Made by a program: the position numbers and the translations under genes
Notes under the pieces: model-generated
What the model was told of the DNA's origin: nothing
Database searches by the model: none
What the model saw: only the letters and a program-made list of their open reading frames with translations
From: Anniella stebbinsi
Taxonomy: Eukaryota > Chordata > Lepidosauria > Squamata > Anniellidae
Length of the DNA stretch: 64,000 bases
Direction of reading: 5' to 3'
NCBI GenBank assembly: GCA_029215795.1
Contig: JARDYH010000001.1
Span: 231,349,654-231,413,653 of the forward strand
In this document: positions 26,819 through 41,400 of the stretch, piece by piece
Layout: each line of letters opens with the position of its first letter
How positions within the stretch are numbered: the stretch's first letter is position 1

Positions 26819-27599
26819 CGTGTATTAATTCCTAATTTTTTACATTTACATCCTCACAAATGAAGGGTAATATATGTGCTGAAAATGCTCCTGAGAGAAG
26901 CTGACTCTAATCCTTTCCTTCTCTGCAACCTTTTAAAATCCTCTCCTACATATGATTTTTTTTTGAAAATTCTGATAGTCAAGAAGCGAAGGAACAGAAT
27001 GCTTTTTACTTTACCTCTTCTGAAGATACTTTATATAGTATCTTCAGAAATATATGGTATAGTTGTCTGTATACTATACAAACATCCAAAAAAGAACATA
27101 AAAATCTGTAATAAAATAAAATTAAACCTAAAGAAGCTAAATCGAGATGTCACTTGCAATTTTAAATATCAGACATCAGAAAATAAATCCAGAAAATGGT
27201 TAAGTTTAAAATCAGTGAAGCATAATTTTTGTAGATTCCTTTGCCACTTAATCAAATGATTTCCATTCAAATTATTCTGCAAAAGCAGGTACAGCATGGC
27301 TTATAGCTTACAGGTAGAGATGAAATGTACACGCACTATTGTACATAAACTAGAATTGAAAGAAAACTTGCCCAATCTCTGGACTGGAGCTTGAAATTGT
27401 TTTAAGTTTCAAGTCCCAATCCAGAACTTCATTGGTAAGTGTACTTCCCACAGAGTTCTATGCATGCCCGTTGTTCAACACATTGTCTGGGCCTGCAGAA
27501 ACTTTATGTATTCAACATTCTTGCCAGGTAGTGGTGCAAATATATATGCTGTACAGCTGGTACCTCAATTTGATTACCTAGGTTACTAACTGGGACTGA

Positions 27600-28150
27600 C
27601 TGATACGATCATGTTACACCAGTGCTTCATTAGCTGCCCTGGCTTCCAGTCTGTTTCCAAACCCAATCCAAAGGTGTTGATGTTACTTTAAAGTCCTAGA
27701 CAGTTTGAGACCAGAGGATCTAAAGGAACAATTCCTCCCATATGTACCTGCCCAGACCCTTATATCATCTTTGGAGGCCCTGCTGAAGAAAGCTGGGTGG
27801 ATGGTTACAAGAGAGAAGGCCTTCTCAGTTGTGACAACCTGTTTTTGGAATGCCAACCCTAAAATGGTTTGCCTGGCACCTACATTGTTATCATTTCAGT
27901 GTTAGGCAAAGGCCTTTCTTTTCTCCCAGGCATTTTAGAGACCTAGTTCTAGTTTTTTTATGGCTGTTTTATTGATTCCTGTGCTGTTTTTTTATTGTTT
28001 TAGTATTTTCAATATTTATATTGTATTTTTTTATATTTGTATTGTATTTGAACCATCTGTATGGTATTTTAGTCTTTAAGCTGACTGTAATCTTCTCATA
28101 GACTGTTGGTTATTGGGTAGATTAAAAATATAATAGATACATACATACTA
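27600..28150 (+). repeat. L2-like LINE, ORF2 C-terminus and 3' tail
   Basis: Plus-strand translation shows the C-terminal LINE motif LRPEDLKEQFLPYVP with a following REKAFSVVTTCFWNA (from the family's APxLWNxLP), then an AT-rich tail ending in GGGTAGATTAAAAATATAA. It is a dead 5'-truncated copy whose 3' end abuts the EPC2 polyadenylation region tail to tail. Confidence 0.7.
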
Positions 28151-28224
28151 GCTTTTTTTAAAAAAAATCACAATGCAAACTTGTTCTCTCCACATTGCAA
28201 AATAAACACGTATGCAAGGTATCC

Positions 28225-29408
28225 ATGTTTTGATATGTATTTTTTATTTCCCTGCAGTTTTCACTTATCAAGAACAAGTAACAGGGAAAGTTGTCTGAAC
28301 TAGTGCATAAACAAACATTCTGAAACACCACTACACGTATCTAATTTACAAGAACCGTATAAAAAAAGTCACTAAAACACTACACTACGAAGGTGTCCAA
28401 CGCTTACAGTCAGACTTTTTCCAACCCGTTACTTGCCTTGTAGCCACAGGAAAACTCTCCAAAATTGAAAGACAATCTGCCACAACCCTCCCCCCTCCCC
28501 CATCACCTGGGATGGCTCGATATCTAGACATCCAATAATTATTGCAATGATATATAATGCAATACATACCTGGTAAAATATCATTTATGTGGTGTGTTAC
28601 AGTTAAAAGCCGGTTAAATTATGCAGACTTCAGATAAAATATAATCAGTTGAAAATTTTCTTCATATCTGCACAGTTTAATATGTGCTAGATGCATAATT
28701 TTTACTAGTCAGGTTTTCTGTGTAATTATTTTTTTTATAAACTGGTATTATAAATAGAAATATACATTCAAAATATATGGAAAAGTGGGTTACTACATTA
28801 AATTTGCATGTATCGATCCATCCCTTTCCCCTGCACAGTAATAGAAAATACTATTTTGCCTTGAACTTCATATTTGACAGTGAAATGCCACTAAAGTATT
28901 TACCAAAAAGTCCATCTAAAATTGTGAAACAAAATGAACCAAGTGAAAACTTTACATTTCCTTTAGAAAAAAATTACAAGAATTTTTCCTAGCTATGAAT
29001 CTTTTAACTTTTTTTAGACACAAAGTTGGATTTATTTTTACAAGATACAAAATGTAAACATGGCAAAATAAATAGTTAAAACAAGTGATGCAGGATCCCA
29101 TTTCATGCTCATGATCCCATTAAAGAATTATTTTTAAATCCATTCAGTTGCAAATTCAAGTGCAAAAGCATGATGATGAATATCTACTATTCAAGTAACA
29201 GAAATAATATTGATGATACAAATAAACTATTTTACAAGGTAGTGATTTTCCCAATTTTACAAAATGTACATTATATATCGACTTAATATACGATATGATA
29301 GTCCATTTAGGTCCATTTAATTCCCTGTGATCCACAGAGTGTTGTTTTGCATTCAGCTGGAATATAAATGACTACACCATCAGCACAGGTTGAGCCGCTG
29401 CTTTTAGG
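28225..29408 (-). other. EPC2: EPC2 3' UTR
   Basis: AT-rich region after the EPC2 stop codon without recognised repeats. The distal AATAAA on the minus strand is at 28243-28248, giving a 3' UTR of about 1.18 kb, close to the length I recall for the mammalian transcript. An alternative proximal AATAAA is at 29031-29036. The end is predicted, not observed. Confidence 0.65.
28243..28248 (-). terminator. EPC2: EPC2 polyadenylation signal (predicted)
   Basis: AATAAA on the minus strand. Cleavage would be 10-30 bases further down, near 28225. The L2 tail begins just beyond, so the gene probably ends here. Confidence 0.55.
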
Positions 29409-29481
29409 TTATGTCACCTCCATTGCTACTGTCGTCTCTGCTATTCCATTCAAACCCAATCTTTCTGGTTCGTGGTTCTCT
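29409..29481 (-). CDS. EPC2: EPC2 terminal coding exon
   Basis: 73 nt. Completes an Arg codon (AG|A) and encodes ENHEPERLGLNGIAETTVAM then EVT and TAA (stop 29411-29409). The acceptor is TTTTTTTCAG. This is the very conserved EPC2 C-terminus. Confidence 0.96.
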
Positions 29482-32400
29482 CTGAAAAAAAGAAAAGAAA
29501 TAAAAATAGTTGAGTACAAGGAGGAAAATAGTACTTCTGTTTATAATTCCCCAATATTTGGCATTAGGTTATCTCAAAGCTTCTCTCATTTATAATTCAA
29601 ATAAAAACCTACTATATTTGTGGCACAACCTATTCCTGTTTTAAGAAAAGTATTATTAAAGAGGTCTTAACTACTGAATGTTATTTCAGTGTTATTCAAT
29701 AAGTTCTACCAGGCCATATGAAAACTGGATCATGATGTATCCTCCCAAATTTCTTCCCAAATAATATTTTGAAAATCTCTCTCTTTTTCTCTCTCCACAC
29801 ACACACGCAACTATTTTAAAGTTAAAATCAGGGTTATGGATAATTTAAAAATGTGAAGGATTTTAGTTTTTTCCTGAAATTTCAAAATTCAAAGCAGTGG
29901 ATGAAGAAGCCTTCCAGTCCCTGAGGGTAGAGCTTCAGTGCCTTCCTAGTTCTTTGCAACTCCCCACGATTAGCAAAACCAGAATAAATCATACACAACA
30001 GTTTTAAAAATCAGAATATATGCAAATAGTGTTTATACCATTACAGAATTCAGCCTTTCTTAGTGTACAACTGGATTATGTGAGCACGGTCCAATTTTAC
30101 TTTTTTTAAAAAAAAAAGCACAAGAGGACACATTAAAATTCCAAACCATATTCAGTATATACACACCTTGCTATGCTGCTGATGGCGCTACTGGGAGTCA
30201 CCTTTGGCACTCTGTCCATACTGGCAGCAACTGTGGCAAGTTTTAAGGCGGTTGGCGATGGTGCTGAAGTCCTTGTATTGATATGTACATTGACTGGAGA
30301 AACAACACTGACATTGTTGAGGTGCACTGCATTGGTGAGACACGAATTGTTCATGGGAAGCGTTTGAGGGCTGTTTGTGCACAATGCTGGGATTAAGTGG
30401 TTTGTGGGGGTGTGGCCAACTGTCCTTACAAGTTGTACAGTTGAGATCCCTGGGCTAGATGACAGAGCCATATTGGTGGAGTACAGAGTTTTTGATGTCG
30501 CTGTTCAAAACAAACAAACAAACACAGAGTAAGATTCCAGATAGAAAAATAATACATTCAATAAAACTAAGCAAGCCTTTCCCAAGCTGATGCCCTCCAA
30601 ATACACTGGACTTCATGGTGGCTGGGAATGATGAGAGTTGTAGTCCAACACATCTGGAGGGCACCATCTTAGGAAGGCTGACCAAAGCCATTGTGAAAAT
30701 GATCGAGAACTAAACATCGAGGCTATTTTAGGTGTATGAAAGGGCTTGCAGATACCTAGCAGGGATTTGGAGTTGTAGATAATAAAAAGGATCAAAGCAT
30801 GGCTCCACATTGTGGCTCAAACAAAACACTTAGCAGGAGTATGAGCTTGTTTTGTTGCACTTACTCTTAACTGAACATAGCCTCATTTCCACCCTCACCC
30901 CCCAGGTTTGGTCCCTATCATGCATTTCTCCGTGCTGATTTCTATAAGAATTGAGCATCAGTATTTGTTATCAACTTTATATGAGAAAAGAAGTAAAAAT
31001 TCCATACCTGTAGACTGAACAACACCATTGATATTGTGGCTGGTGCTCTGTTCCTTCGTCACCTCACTTCGACTGAGAGCAGGTGCACTCACCAATGCAG
31101 ATGCAGCAAAATGGGCGCTGGCCGAGTCAAGCGTTTTTGACATACAGTCGGAGGTGCTTGAGCCCTGGGGAATTTGCAAAACAGGTATCATAATTGTAGA
31201 CTAATGGTAAGATACTGGTGAATTAACAGTGCCTCATATGAATGGAAACTAAAATCTGAACTAAACCTAGTGTTACTCCCTTCCAAGGTCATACGGTAGA
31301 ATCAGAAGAACTTAAATGGATTACTTACAGTCTTTGCTTCCCATCCTTTACTTCTATCACCTCAACATTCTGTTGGTCAGTTCTTTCAGGGTTGGTCCTA
31401 CCACTAGGATAAGCCTCAGAATAAGCCTCAGGTGGATGCTGGGCTATGTGTGTGGGGTGGTGGTGGGTAGCAGTGGCAGCCCCCCAGCTGATTCCCTCAG
31501 TTGAAGCATTCAAAGCTAGTCTGCTTCCCCACCATGCATTGCAGGACAGTGTGTTACGTAGGATTCAACTGCCAGTCTGCTCAGCTTACGGATGTGGCTT
31601 AGGGTGAGCAGATATATTAAAGCCATCACAAAAAGATGAAAAGCCCTGAAATGTATTGCTGTTTGATTGATTCATGCTGTACCTTTTTTTGTGCATACAC
31701 GCATCATGAACCAAGAAATTACAGATATCGGCAGCCATCAATGGACAACTATCATGGCCCATAGCAGTACTTCAACTGCCACAATCACAGTCATTGCTGT
31801 TGTCTCAATTGCTGTTGAGTATGGTGTAGAGAATGTGGTTAGGGAGACATTTTTCTCCCTCTCCCATAATACTAGAACCCGGGGTCATCCCATGAAGCTA
31901 ATTGGTGGGAGATTTAGGACAGATAAAATGACTTCTTCACACAGTGCAGTTAAACTATGGAATTCACTACCACAAGATGTAGTGATGGCCACGAATTTGG
32001 ATGGCTTTAAAAGGGGGTTGGATAAATTCCAGCAGGAGAAGGCTATCAATGGCTACTAAACCTGATGGCTATGTGCTACCTCCGGTAGCAAAGGCAGCAA
32101 GCCCATATACACCAGTTGCTAGGGAATATGGAAGGGTGCTGTTGTATTCATGTCCTGCTTGTGGTCGAGAGCCGGTTGGCCACTGTGGGAACAGAGTGCT
32201 GGACTAGACGAATCCTTGCCTGATCCAGCATGGTTCTTCTTATGTTCTTAGCATCAATTTGGAGTTGGGCATGTGGACAAAAAACTGCACTGTGTGAACC
32301 ACTCTTTAAAGGCTCAATTTCTAAACTTTTATATTTTTATATCCAAGAAAAGATCCAGGAGGATATAGAAATGGCTCTCAAATTATGTTTCTGATATCTG

Positions 32401-35400
32401 AAAAACTGTTTTCCAGAACAGAATATTACCTGTGCTTTTGGATGCGTCTGCTGGGAGGAATGCTGAGACTGCTGTTTCTGCTGAAGCTGAGCAAGTTGCT
32501 GTCTTTGCATTTGAACTAATTGCTGTTGATGTGTTTGAAATTGTTCTTCTGTAATACCCCCCGTTACTGCAGAAAAGAAAAAGACTATGCTTGAATTTAT
32601 CCTAACAGTCCAACACAATATATAATTCATTGTAAATTTACAAGACTATGAAAACAGGACAAAACATTTTGCACAGACTAGTTAAAGCAATGTACAGAAG
32701 CTTCATGAAATTATTCATTTTAATATTACTGGACTAGTAATGGGTTTATGTCAATTAACTAACTGCCTGTTTCTAGTAGACCATAACATTAGTTGATCAA
32801 TAATGCATCAATTCAAGTGATATATATAAAAAATCACCACTTAAAGAAAACTATTTTAAAATGCACTATCTGATTCCAGGTGTGGGGATCTGTGGATACC
32901 TGTAAAAAAATACCCCCCATTTTTAAATATATATACATAGATTTGTATGAAATGCATACAACTTTCTAGCAATTATACATAGCTTTAACAAAAAATATGC
33001 AAATAAGCCAAATATACAAATAAGTTTTGAAGATGGCATGAAATGAGAAGGGGCAACATGTGAGCCCAAGGCTCAGTGCAATTTGCATGAGTATTTCCTG
33101 GTTCAATTAAAAGCAAATCTGGAGCTCAAGTTCACACGTGAGCTTTTTATTGATACATATTTGTGAGTCATTTATTAGATATTTATATTGTACAAAAACC
33201 TACTTTCATATTATGCATAGTTTTAATAACCGTTATTCCTTAAGTCACCAGTTTTTCTAAAGGCTAGTGTAATTGAAATGATTGAAATTAGAGCCAATGA
33301 ATCAAAAACAGATTCTCAATTTTTGTGTCTTATTAATTTATATTTATTTATTTATTTATTTATTACATTTGTATACCGCCCCATAGCCGAAGCTCTCTGG
33401 GCTCATTAGTTTTATTTTCTCTTCATTTGACTGTGGTACAGCCCTTCTACTGTAGCTCTGTAACTCTAGTGTAATTTGGACCAAGGAAGCAAATCCCCAA
33501 GGAGTTTAGGAGAAAACGCAGACTTCCCCAGCCCCCTTTTTAGTGGTTATGGCAAAGTTTTAAAAAGGAATGCACATGAGACAAAAAGGGTATGATATTT
33601 CTCAACAATTTCAACCCAATTTGAGTTTTGACCCATATTTGGAACTGGAGAAATATGTCAAATTCTTCAGTGTAGGCTTGAAATATTTGGCAACCAGCAT
33701 CAGACTCTTAGGTGTAGTTCTGCACATGCTGAAGAAAAGATTTCATATGCCTACACACTTTTCCAATATTAAAAAGAATGTATGCACTTAGAAGGCTACA
33801 TAGAGGGATTTCCCCCCATGTCTAGGTGGAAGTATTCAAACATGCAAACTTCTATTTACGGTATAAAGTGATACAGTCTAGAAAATATGTTACTTGCATG
33901 GTGAGTGGTTTATCTATAGAGATGGTTTTTAATTTTAATGCATTAAAGTTATAAAGAAAGTCCAAAAAGTGGTAAAATATGACATTCAAATGTGAATATT
34001 GACAATCCAAGACATTTTTCATGGATGTAAAACACAGAAATACACTGGTGACTTTTAATAGTCCACCAAATGTGATCAGCTATCAAAGTTTCTGCTGTGG
34101 CACCCCGGCTGTGGAATGAGCTCCCCAGAGAGGTTCGCCTGGCACCTACTTTGTACTCTTTTCGTTGCCAGGTGAAGACCTTTTTATTCTCCCAGTATTT
34201 TAACAGTTAAATTAACTCAATTTTAATCCTTGCTGTTTTAAATTTGTATTTTAATCTGTATTAATTCCTGCTGCTTGGTTTTATTCTGGTTGTGTTTTTA
34301 TATTGTATGTTATTCTGTGTTTTTACATTGTGCCTTGTTTTATATATTTTAAAATGATTTCATGGTTTTAATTTTTGTGAACCGCCCAGAGAGCTTCGGC
34401 TATGGGGCGGTATAAAAATGCAATAAATAAATAAAAATAAATAAATTTATTGTAACGCACATATTACTAACTTCAACAACTGTGTACTTTCATATCAACA
34501 AACAGATTGGGGAGAATCTAATTTTAGCCCTAGAGTAAACCCACTGAAATGAATGGGACTTATTAGTGACTAATTTAAGTCACCTTCGCTTCAATGGGTC
34601 TACTCTAAATAGGACTAACATTGGATACTACCTATTGTTTAGTGGTAGTTTTAGAATTGTACTGCTGCGGGCATTCAGCTGCAGCGCTACGCAAGCATAA
34701 TGTTGAAATCAAAATGCTTAATATGACTCCAGCTTCTTTAAAAATATATTCTTTGTCCATCTTTAATTTTGAGAGATTCCTATAGTACTGAATTATGATG
34801 AGCAACTGTTGACTTTTTAAAAAATTAATCAAGGAATTATAAAGCAAAGATTAATTTAGTGGAAAACATAAAATAGTTGGCTTTTTCCTCAAGGAACTTT
34901 TTACAACAGTCTTTCAGGCTGCAATCCTATACACACTTATCTGGGAGTAAGTACCATTTAACTCAACGAGACTTACTTCTGAGTAGCCATGATTAGGATT
35001 ACACTGTGAGAAGCATGAGGTTCAAGATCATTAAGATTGTTTCTTACTGCATTAAATCATCTAGTTCCTTTTACTGAAATTGCCATCCTTCCTAAAGGAA
35101 AGGAAGGAAAACTGGAATATACAAGATAAATCAGGACTCTAGAACATATCCCAGTTGTAAAGATTTTCCATCAAGAAGAATGGCTGAATACTGACCTTTT
35201 CAGCAGTATGCAGCATCAGCCAATTTCATACTTTCTCTGTTGTGGCTCTTTGGTTGTGGAATGCCCTCCCCTTGGAGACCTGACTGGCACCGATGAAGGC
35301 TACGTTTCAGCACCAAGTTAAAATGTGGCTTTTTATCAAAGCCTTTGAGGGCTAAATTTATCTAAAGCTGCACATAGTTTAATTGTCTTTAATACCTTTA

Positions 35401-38400
35401 AATTTTCTATTGGCTTTAGCTTGTTAATGGTTTAATACATTTTTAGCTGTGTACATTATTTATCGTTTATACTGTTTGATTTTATCTGTATGCCGTCCTG
35501 ACATCCCAATGAAACATATACAGATCTTGGATAAATAGGAGCTCTCAGGTTGGTTGTTTATTAATTTATTTATTATTTTTCTTCCACCCAATTACAAAAG
35601 GTAAACTTGGTCAGTTGGTAATTCAGAGATATTAAGTACAGAAGAGCACCAAGATTTCTGCTGATTTTATTAAGTTATCAAATTCCATGCTGGGTTGTGT
35701 GGGTGGGACTGCTAATTACAAAATAATACTGTTAACTTTCTACACACTTAGGGTTTTTTGAATGTTAAATCCATATTTTTCCATATATGTTGTACATAGT
35801 ATATATGTCTCCCCTTAAAACTATTATTTTGTGTGTGGGGGGGGATATATTATATTTTCTCTATCAAAGGAATTGTATGTTTCTCTCCAAGAAAGTGCAT
35901 GTAATGCCATTGTGACTGCTGTGTAGGATGTGCTTTTAAGAATCAGAGGGAGCAATCCTATGACCTCCTAGACGAGTCGAGAAGAGGGGCTTAGGATCCG
36001 AGGTCAGAGACAGCACTCCAATCGTGGATCCAGACATACGCACACCCTGCCGTCATGGAGCTGGCACGGAGAGAATCAAGATGGCTGCCTCTCCAAGGTC
36101 GTAAAGGCGACCTCATAGAGGGGGTAAAGGGAATGTGCTGGTGGGCAGGGAGGGGACTGGGGAAACTGGGATACAACGTATACTCAGGTTTCTTCAGCCA
36201 TCTTTCCTCTGGTTCCGACACACTCCAGCTAAACAGCGAAAAAGCCCATCTAGCCAAAATGCAGAGCGGGAGAAACATGGAGGTAAAGATCGTCTCCACT
36301 GCTTTGCATAGGATGTCCATAAGCCTCTGGGTTCAGAGGGTTACAAGCATCGTTGTAGGATTGCACCCCAAGAAATACTATGACTGGGTAGACACACTGA
36401 AATGAATAGGCCTTATGTCAAACTAACTTTAAGTCTGGATTCAATGCAACGTAACCATTATTATTACAATGACATCTAATTTCTGTTCATGTATTTTCAA
36501 AAGTAAGTTTTACAACATAAAACTAAGTGGATAAAAATTGATAGTTCTTTTTTGGGCAATTATTGTTCTGGTCTCATGAGGGGTCTACTGAGTGCCTTGA
36601 AATTAATACAACATAATTGGCACAGTCACTTGAATTTGACAGTTTGACCTGGTAATGGATAGAAATAGACTACTAGTTCTGTTTTCACTGAACTTGAGGG
36701 GAGGTTTTGACAGGAATGTGGGATCAAAGCCATACAACCCACCCCCCCAAACCTAGATATCAAAGCATGTGTCTTTATCACACTGCTATATATACAGGAA
36801 TCATGGACCTGTTACTGCTGGCATATTAAGCAACCAAGACATTTTTGTTCACATTGATTACAGAATGTATGAAGTGTAGACAGGAAGCGACTGCTAAAAA
36901 TTAAGATCTTTAAAATATTACTGAATTACTGGGATATAGTGAATATCATTCCTGCCTCATGGTGAAACAGGGCAGCATGTATACTGCAAGTCTATGAGAG
37001 GAATTTGGAGCAGTATTTCCTCCACCTTCACTACAGCCACTTAGGATCTATTAGCTCTGGGGGAGGACAAAAAAGCTCAAGCCAGCACCTTATCAATGGC
37101 CTGATATAATTCTTTTTTTAAAATGTAAAATGTATTTTTTGTTTTGGCAAAAAAGAGTGGTAAATAAATGTAATAAATCAATCCACAGGAGCTATGAAAA
37201 CCCAGCTTCCTGAGGTTCTCAGATGATATTTAACAAATCAAAATACCAAACAAATGTCTAACCCCTAAAATTATAAATATATGTTTGTCAGTTATTAACC
37301 AATGGCTGCCAGAATCTCAGAAACAAAATGCATAAGACTTGCACTTTTTACATCTGTAGTTCAGGTGCAGTACAAGATGCTGATGCAAATTCATTTACTA
37401 TCCTCAGATGTGGCTGTATCTTACAGGGTGGTTTTGGCTTGGGTATCGCACTAATGATCTAGAATGGAGACGGGCACCTTATGGCCCTCTAGATGTTTTC
37501 ACCTAAATCTTCCATCAGCCCTAGGGATCATGGGAATTTGTATGTGACAAAAGTGTGCAGTGGACAAAGTATTTGTTTCAGAATACAAGACGTTCAATTC
37601 ACTGATTTTCTTTTCTGGCAATAACCCCATCCCAACCCCCAAACCAGACACACACAATTGTTACTGCTATCTTCAGCCAGGTCCCAAGTGTAAGACAAGA
37701 AATATGCATTTCAAGTTTAACATTGGAAATCCTTGCCTACCTGATATGCCATTCTTGCTGGTGTTCAATAAAGCTACAGAAGGTGCAGAAACTCTTTTAT
37801 TATTCACAGCCTGCCCTTGTTTCCTTGAGGTACATTCTTCGCTATCACTGTCCTGTAAATTTAGTAGCCTTGGTTGGAAACACTGTAGTCGACATGATCG
37901 GATATTGCTTAGTATTTCAGAAAGGGAAAGTCTATTTTCACAATGTTTATTGGAAGCATTGGTCCATGAAAAATTAGAAGAAAAGTCTACGTTTTGGGAA
38001 GAGCTTGAACAACTGTTTAGCATATCTGGGTCAATCTGTTTCAGGACAGGATCGTGTTCTGTGGCTATCCGGTCCATCAATACCCTGTTTTTGAAAAAAG
38101 AAGGAAAGAAACATTAATATCAATATAAAATATTTGAGCTTAACTACCAGAAAATGGGTTCAACTACATAGGTGGCTGTTGTATTTACCTTCCACCCCTG
38201 CCAACTCGTCTTCTTGCAAATCCTATACATCTTCTTGGAACAGTAAGTGTTGTCAGGCAATGCCTATACCTTAGCTTATCCAATTCTGCCAGTTCTGGGT
38301 TTTCATGAGAATAATTAGTTTGGTCCAAACGAGCCTGCAGAAGATAAAAAATAAATTTATTTTTATTATTGAGAGGGAAATAGAACTATTATTATAGAAA

Positions 38401-41400
38401 ATTATTTTGGTTTGCAAGCAGAATGACTTTTTCACAAAGCAGAGAAAATAAAGTGAAAGGTGAAACAACTTATGTGTAAGAGAACACATAAAAAGTTTAA
38501 AGCCCTCAACTTGTTCATGGTAGTTTCACCCACTCCGGTCCCCAAGTAAACTTTTTTGTTGTTGAATGTGGTAATGATACCTGGCTTTCTAGCTAGACAC
38601 CTAATTCTCTCCTCAAAAATGCACCCACTGTTTTCAATGAAATCACAGATGAAGCTGGCCATGTATTCAATCTTTTATCCCCAGATGACTGCTGATCGGG
38701 AAGATATTTTCTCCCTATGTTCTATTTAATAATGAGAGTCGGGAGAGCAATGCAAGAGATGCACCTCTGGAGTCAGATATATGGAAAAGATGTCAAGGCA
38801 GTAGTGGCCAAAATCTGAAATATGTCTAATATGATGTATAAGTCTAGACAGAGGCCAAGCAAGTGAGACATCAGAGCACAGTAAAGTAGCATTCAGACCT
38901 AGAGAGAGGGCAATAGTTAGATGCAGTCATTTATATTCTAGAGCCCTGAATAATCTTCAGGCACAATATGGACATATGATTTGATTAGGGCTAACCTGAG
39001 TAATTCTAAAATCTACCACTATAAGATTTTGCCCTTCTACCATATTATCTTGAAACAGTTAGTGTAGACAGTGTGACTGGGTTTGGTGAATCGCAGCAAG
39101 GGGAGCAACCACAGGCGTGCCTGCCATTTGCATTATTACCTGTGCTGCAGTGCAGATTGATGTGTTCTCCAAACCCGGCACGTGGGAAATCGTACCCACA
39201 CGACAACCTATGCCATGCAGTAGAGGCTGTAGCGTGAAAACAGCCCCCACCTCCCCTGCCATGCACCAGGTTCAGAGGACATGCTAACCCGTGCTGCAGC
39301 ATAGGGAATAATGCAAATGGCAGCAACACACACAGTAATGGGGAGCAGCCACGATGGTTGCATCCCTCACTGCCATCATCCAAACTTGCCCTGTATGACT
39401 ACAGGTTAACAACCTGCCAGGTTTAGTAGCCTTGGCTAGAAACACTGCAGCTGACCTGATCTGTAGATTCAAAGGCTGTGTTCGGACAACACTTTGGTGG
39501 CAACTCCACCCCATGGACTGAGTGGTGTGAACTTGTAGAATGTTGCTTTAAAGTTGTCCGTGGGGAGGAGTTCACCTGCTCTGTGGGTAGTCTTCTCTTT
39601 CCCCCACTCCGCCCTCCCCACTGAATGGTGGCGTTGGTTCCTGCTTACCGTATTGGGGTGCTGGTATTCCGTAGGGAGGGAACGGGCGAGAGAGGCGAAA
39701 GACACAACATGCCTATCACCCTAGCAACAAGAGGCGCTGCCGCACTTCCCTGTGGAATGAATCCATCCGCAAAGGAACAAGGTGACGGCCTCGGCTGATG
39801 TATCCATTTTTCAGTGGGGGGCCGCTGCTTGTTGCTAAGGCAATGGCGCTGCATATCTCTTGCTGCCACAGCTGTCATCGTAGGGAGAAAGGGGGGGCAC
39901 CTGGATCGCTCCTTGGAAGAAAAGCGATCTATTCGTCCCTTTCTCCTTTCAGCGCAGCTAAAGCAATCTGCAGTGGGGCACACTCAGTAAGAATGCCCCA
40001 CTGCAGGTTGCTGTAGCTGCGCTGAAAGGCAGGATGCGTCTCCCGGCTTGAAGATAAATGTCACACCGCAGGAAATATCCCCCCCGTCCCGTGCCACAAT
40101 CTATTTGGAGATCAGGTCGAGGGGATGGAAGGAGAGGGTGGGTGGGTGAAGACTGTCGCATGTGGCTTGACATTTATCGTCAAGCCAGGAGAAACATCCT
40201 GCCTTCCTTTGTGGATATTGGGACACAGAAGGAGACACCCTTCTCCCTGTCACGTACAGGGGGAGAAGAGCGTATTCATCTAGTGGAGGAAGGATATGTC
40301 TTGCGGTTTGACAACACACGTTGAACCGTGGAGATTGGTGCGAGGGGATGGAAGGAGCTTAGGCTATCCCCTGAGAGCATCAGGTAAGTTCTTTCCATCC
40401 CTTCCAGCTGATCTCCACATGGATCGTGGGGTGGGGGGGCAAAGGGACATGGATGTCCCTGGGAACATGCGAGGAGCCCCCGATTGCTCCGCCCCACCAA
40501 GGGATGGGAATATCAGTTGTTGCCGAAGCGCTTCCCAGGAAGGGATTATTTCCCGTGCCAATAGAGACACGCTGGGCAAGAGCTCCTGGGGTTTCTGCCG
40601 CTCTTGCCTAGCGACTCTGTAGACATTGGGGGGGGGGGGGAATCCACGGAACCTGCAACACAATGGTTATGCAAGAACTCTCCTCTGCACAGCACTGATA
40701 TTCCGCATGGAGTGTTTTCCACCAGACAACACATTTCTCAACAGTGGTGTAAAAACTCCACTGTGTTCTAAAACCACTGTTGAGAAATGTGTTGTCTGAA
40801 CTGAGCCAAAATGTTTTCCTTTTGACTAAACATCTGTCTTGGTCAGAGTTTCTGAGGTGCATCTCCTACCACAATGTAGGTGCTCAGACTCTCAGGTCAT
40901 CTTCAGGGGCTTATGTCCAGGTGCCCCCACCAAAGGAAGCTAGGCAGGTAACTAAAAGAGAGAGCCTTCTCAGTGGTGGCACCCCACTTATGGAATAAAA
41001 CTCCCCAAAAAGTTTCACCTAGCACCTACGTTGTTATCTTTTCGAGGCCTGGCAAAGACCTTTCTTTTGTCCTAGGCATTTTAGAGACCTAGTTCTAGGT
41101 TATTATAGCTGTTTATCAATTCCTGTGCTGTTTATTTTGTTTCTTATTTTGTATTTTGTTCTTTTAAAAATTTGCATTCCATTTTATATTTTTTACTGTG
41201 TTTTAAAATGAGGTTAGTTTTTTAACTGTTTGCAATCTCCCCACAGAACATTAGTTATTTAAATGTAATAAATAAATAAATTAGGTGTTAAAAGAATTAA
41301 ATAAAGAGGAAGTCTTAATAAAAGCAAGAATTCTTACAGCATAATACTGGCATCCTGCTCTTCTTCTGAAAGCACATGCTCCATCAGGATCATTTTCTTC

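Larger units (their letters stand above)
32567..37740 (-). other. EPC2: EPC2 intron with L2 tails and palindromic repeats
   Basis: The 5.2-kb intron holds a reversed L2 tail (about 33335-33410), two plus-strand L2 3' ends (34080-34445, 35170-35545), palindromic repeats (34535-34625, 34910-35010, 37462-37546) and a GC-richer patch at about 35940-36400 without recognisable features. I see no exon. Confidence 0.8.
38335..41337 (-). other. EPC2: EPC2 intron with two MITEs and an exon-like fragment
   Basis: This 3.0-kb intron contains a MITE at 39079-39398, an EPC2 exon-like fragment at 39413-39466, a 1.33-kb nonautonomous element at 39474-40807 and an L2 end at about 40850-41285. The first 700 bp show nothing notable. 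Confidence 0.8.

Noticed and set aside
37560..38117. 185-codon open frame on the plus strand
   Set aside because: It is the complement of the large EPC2 exon, whose minus-strand frame has clear homology and splice sites.
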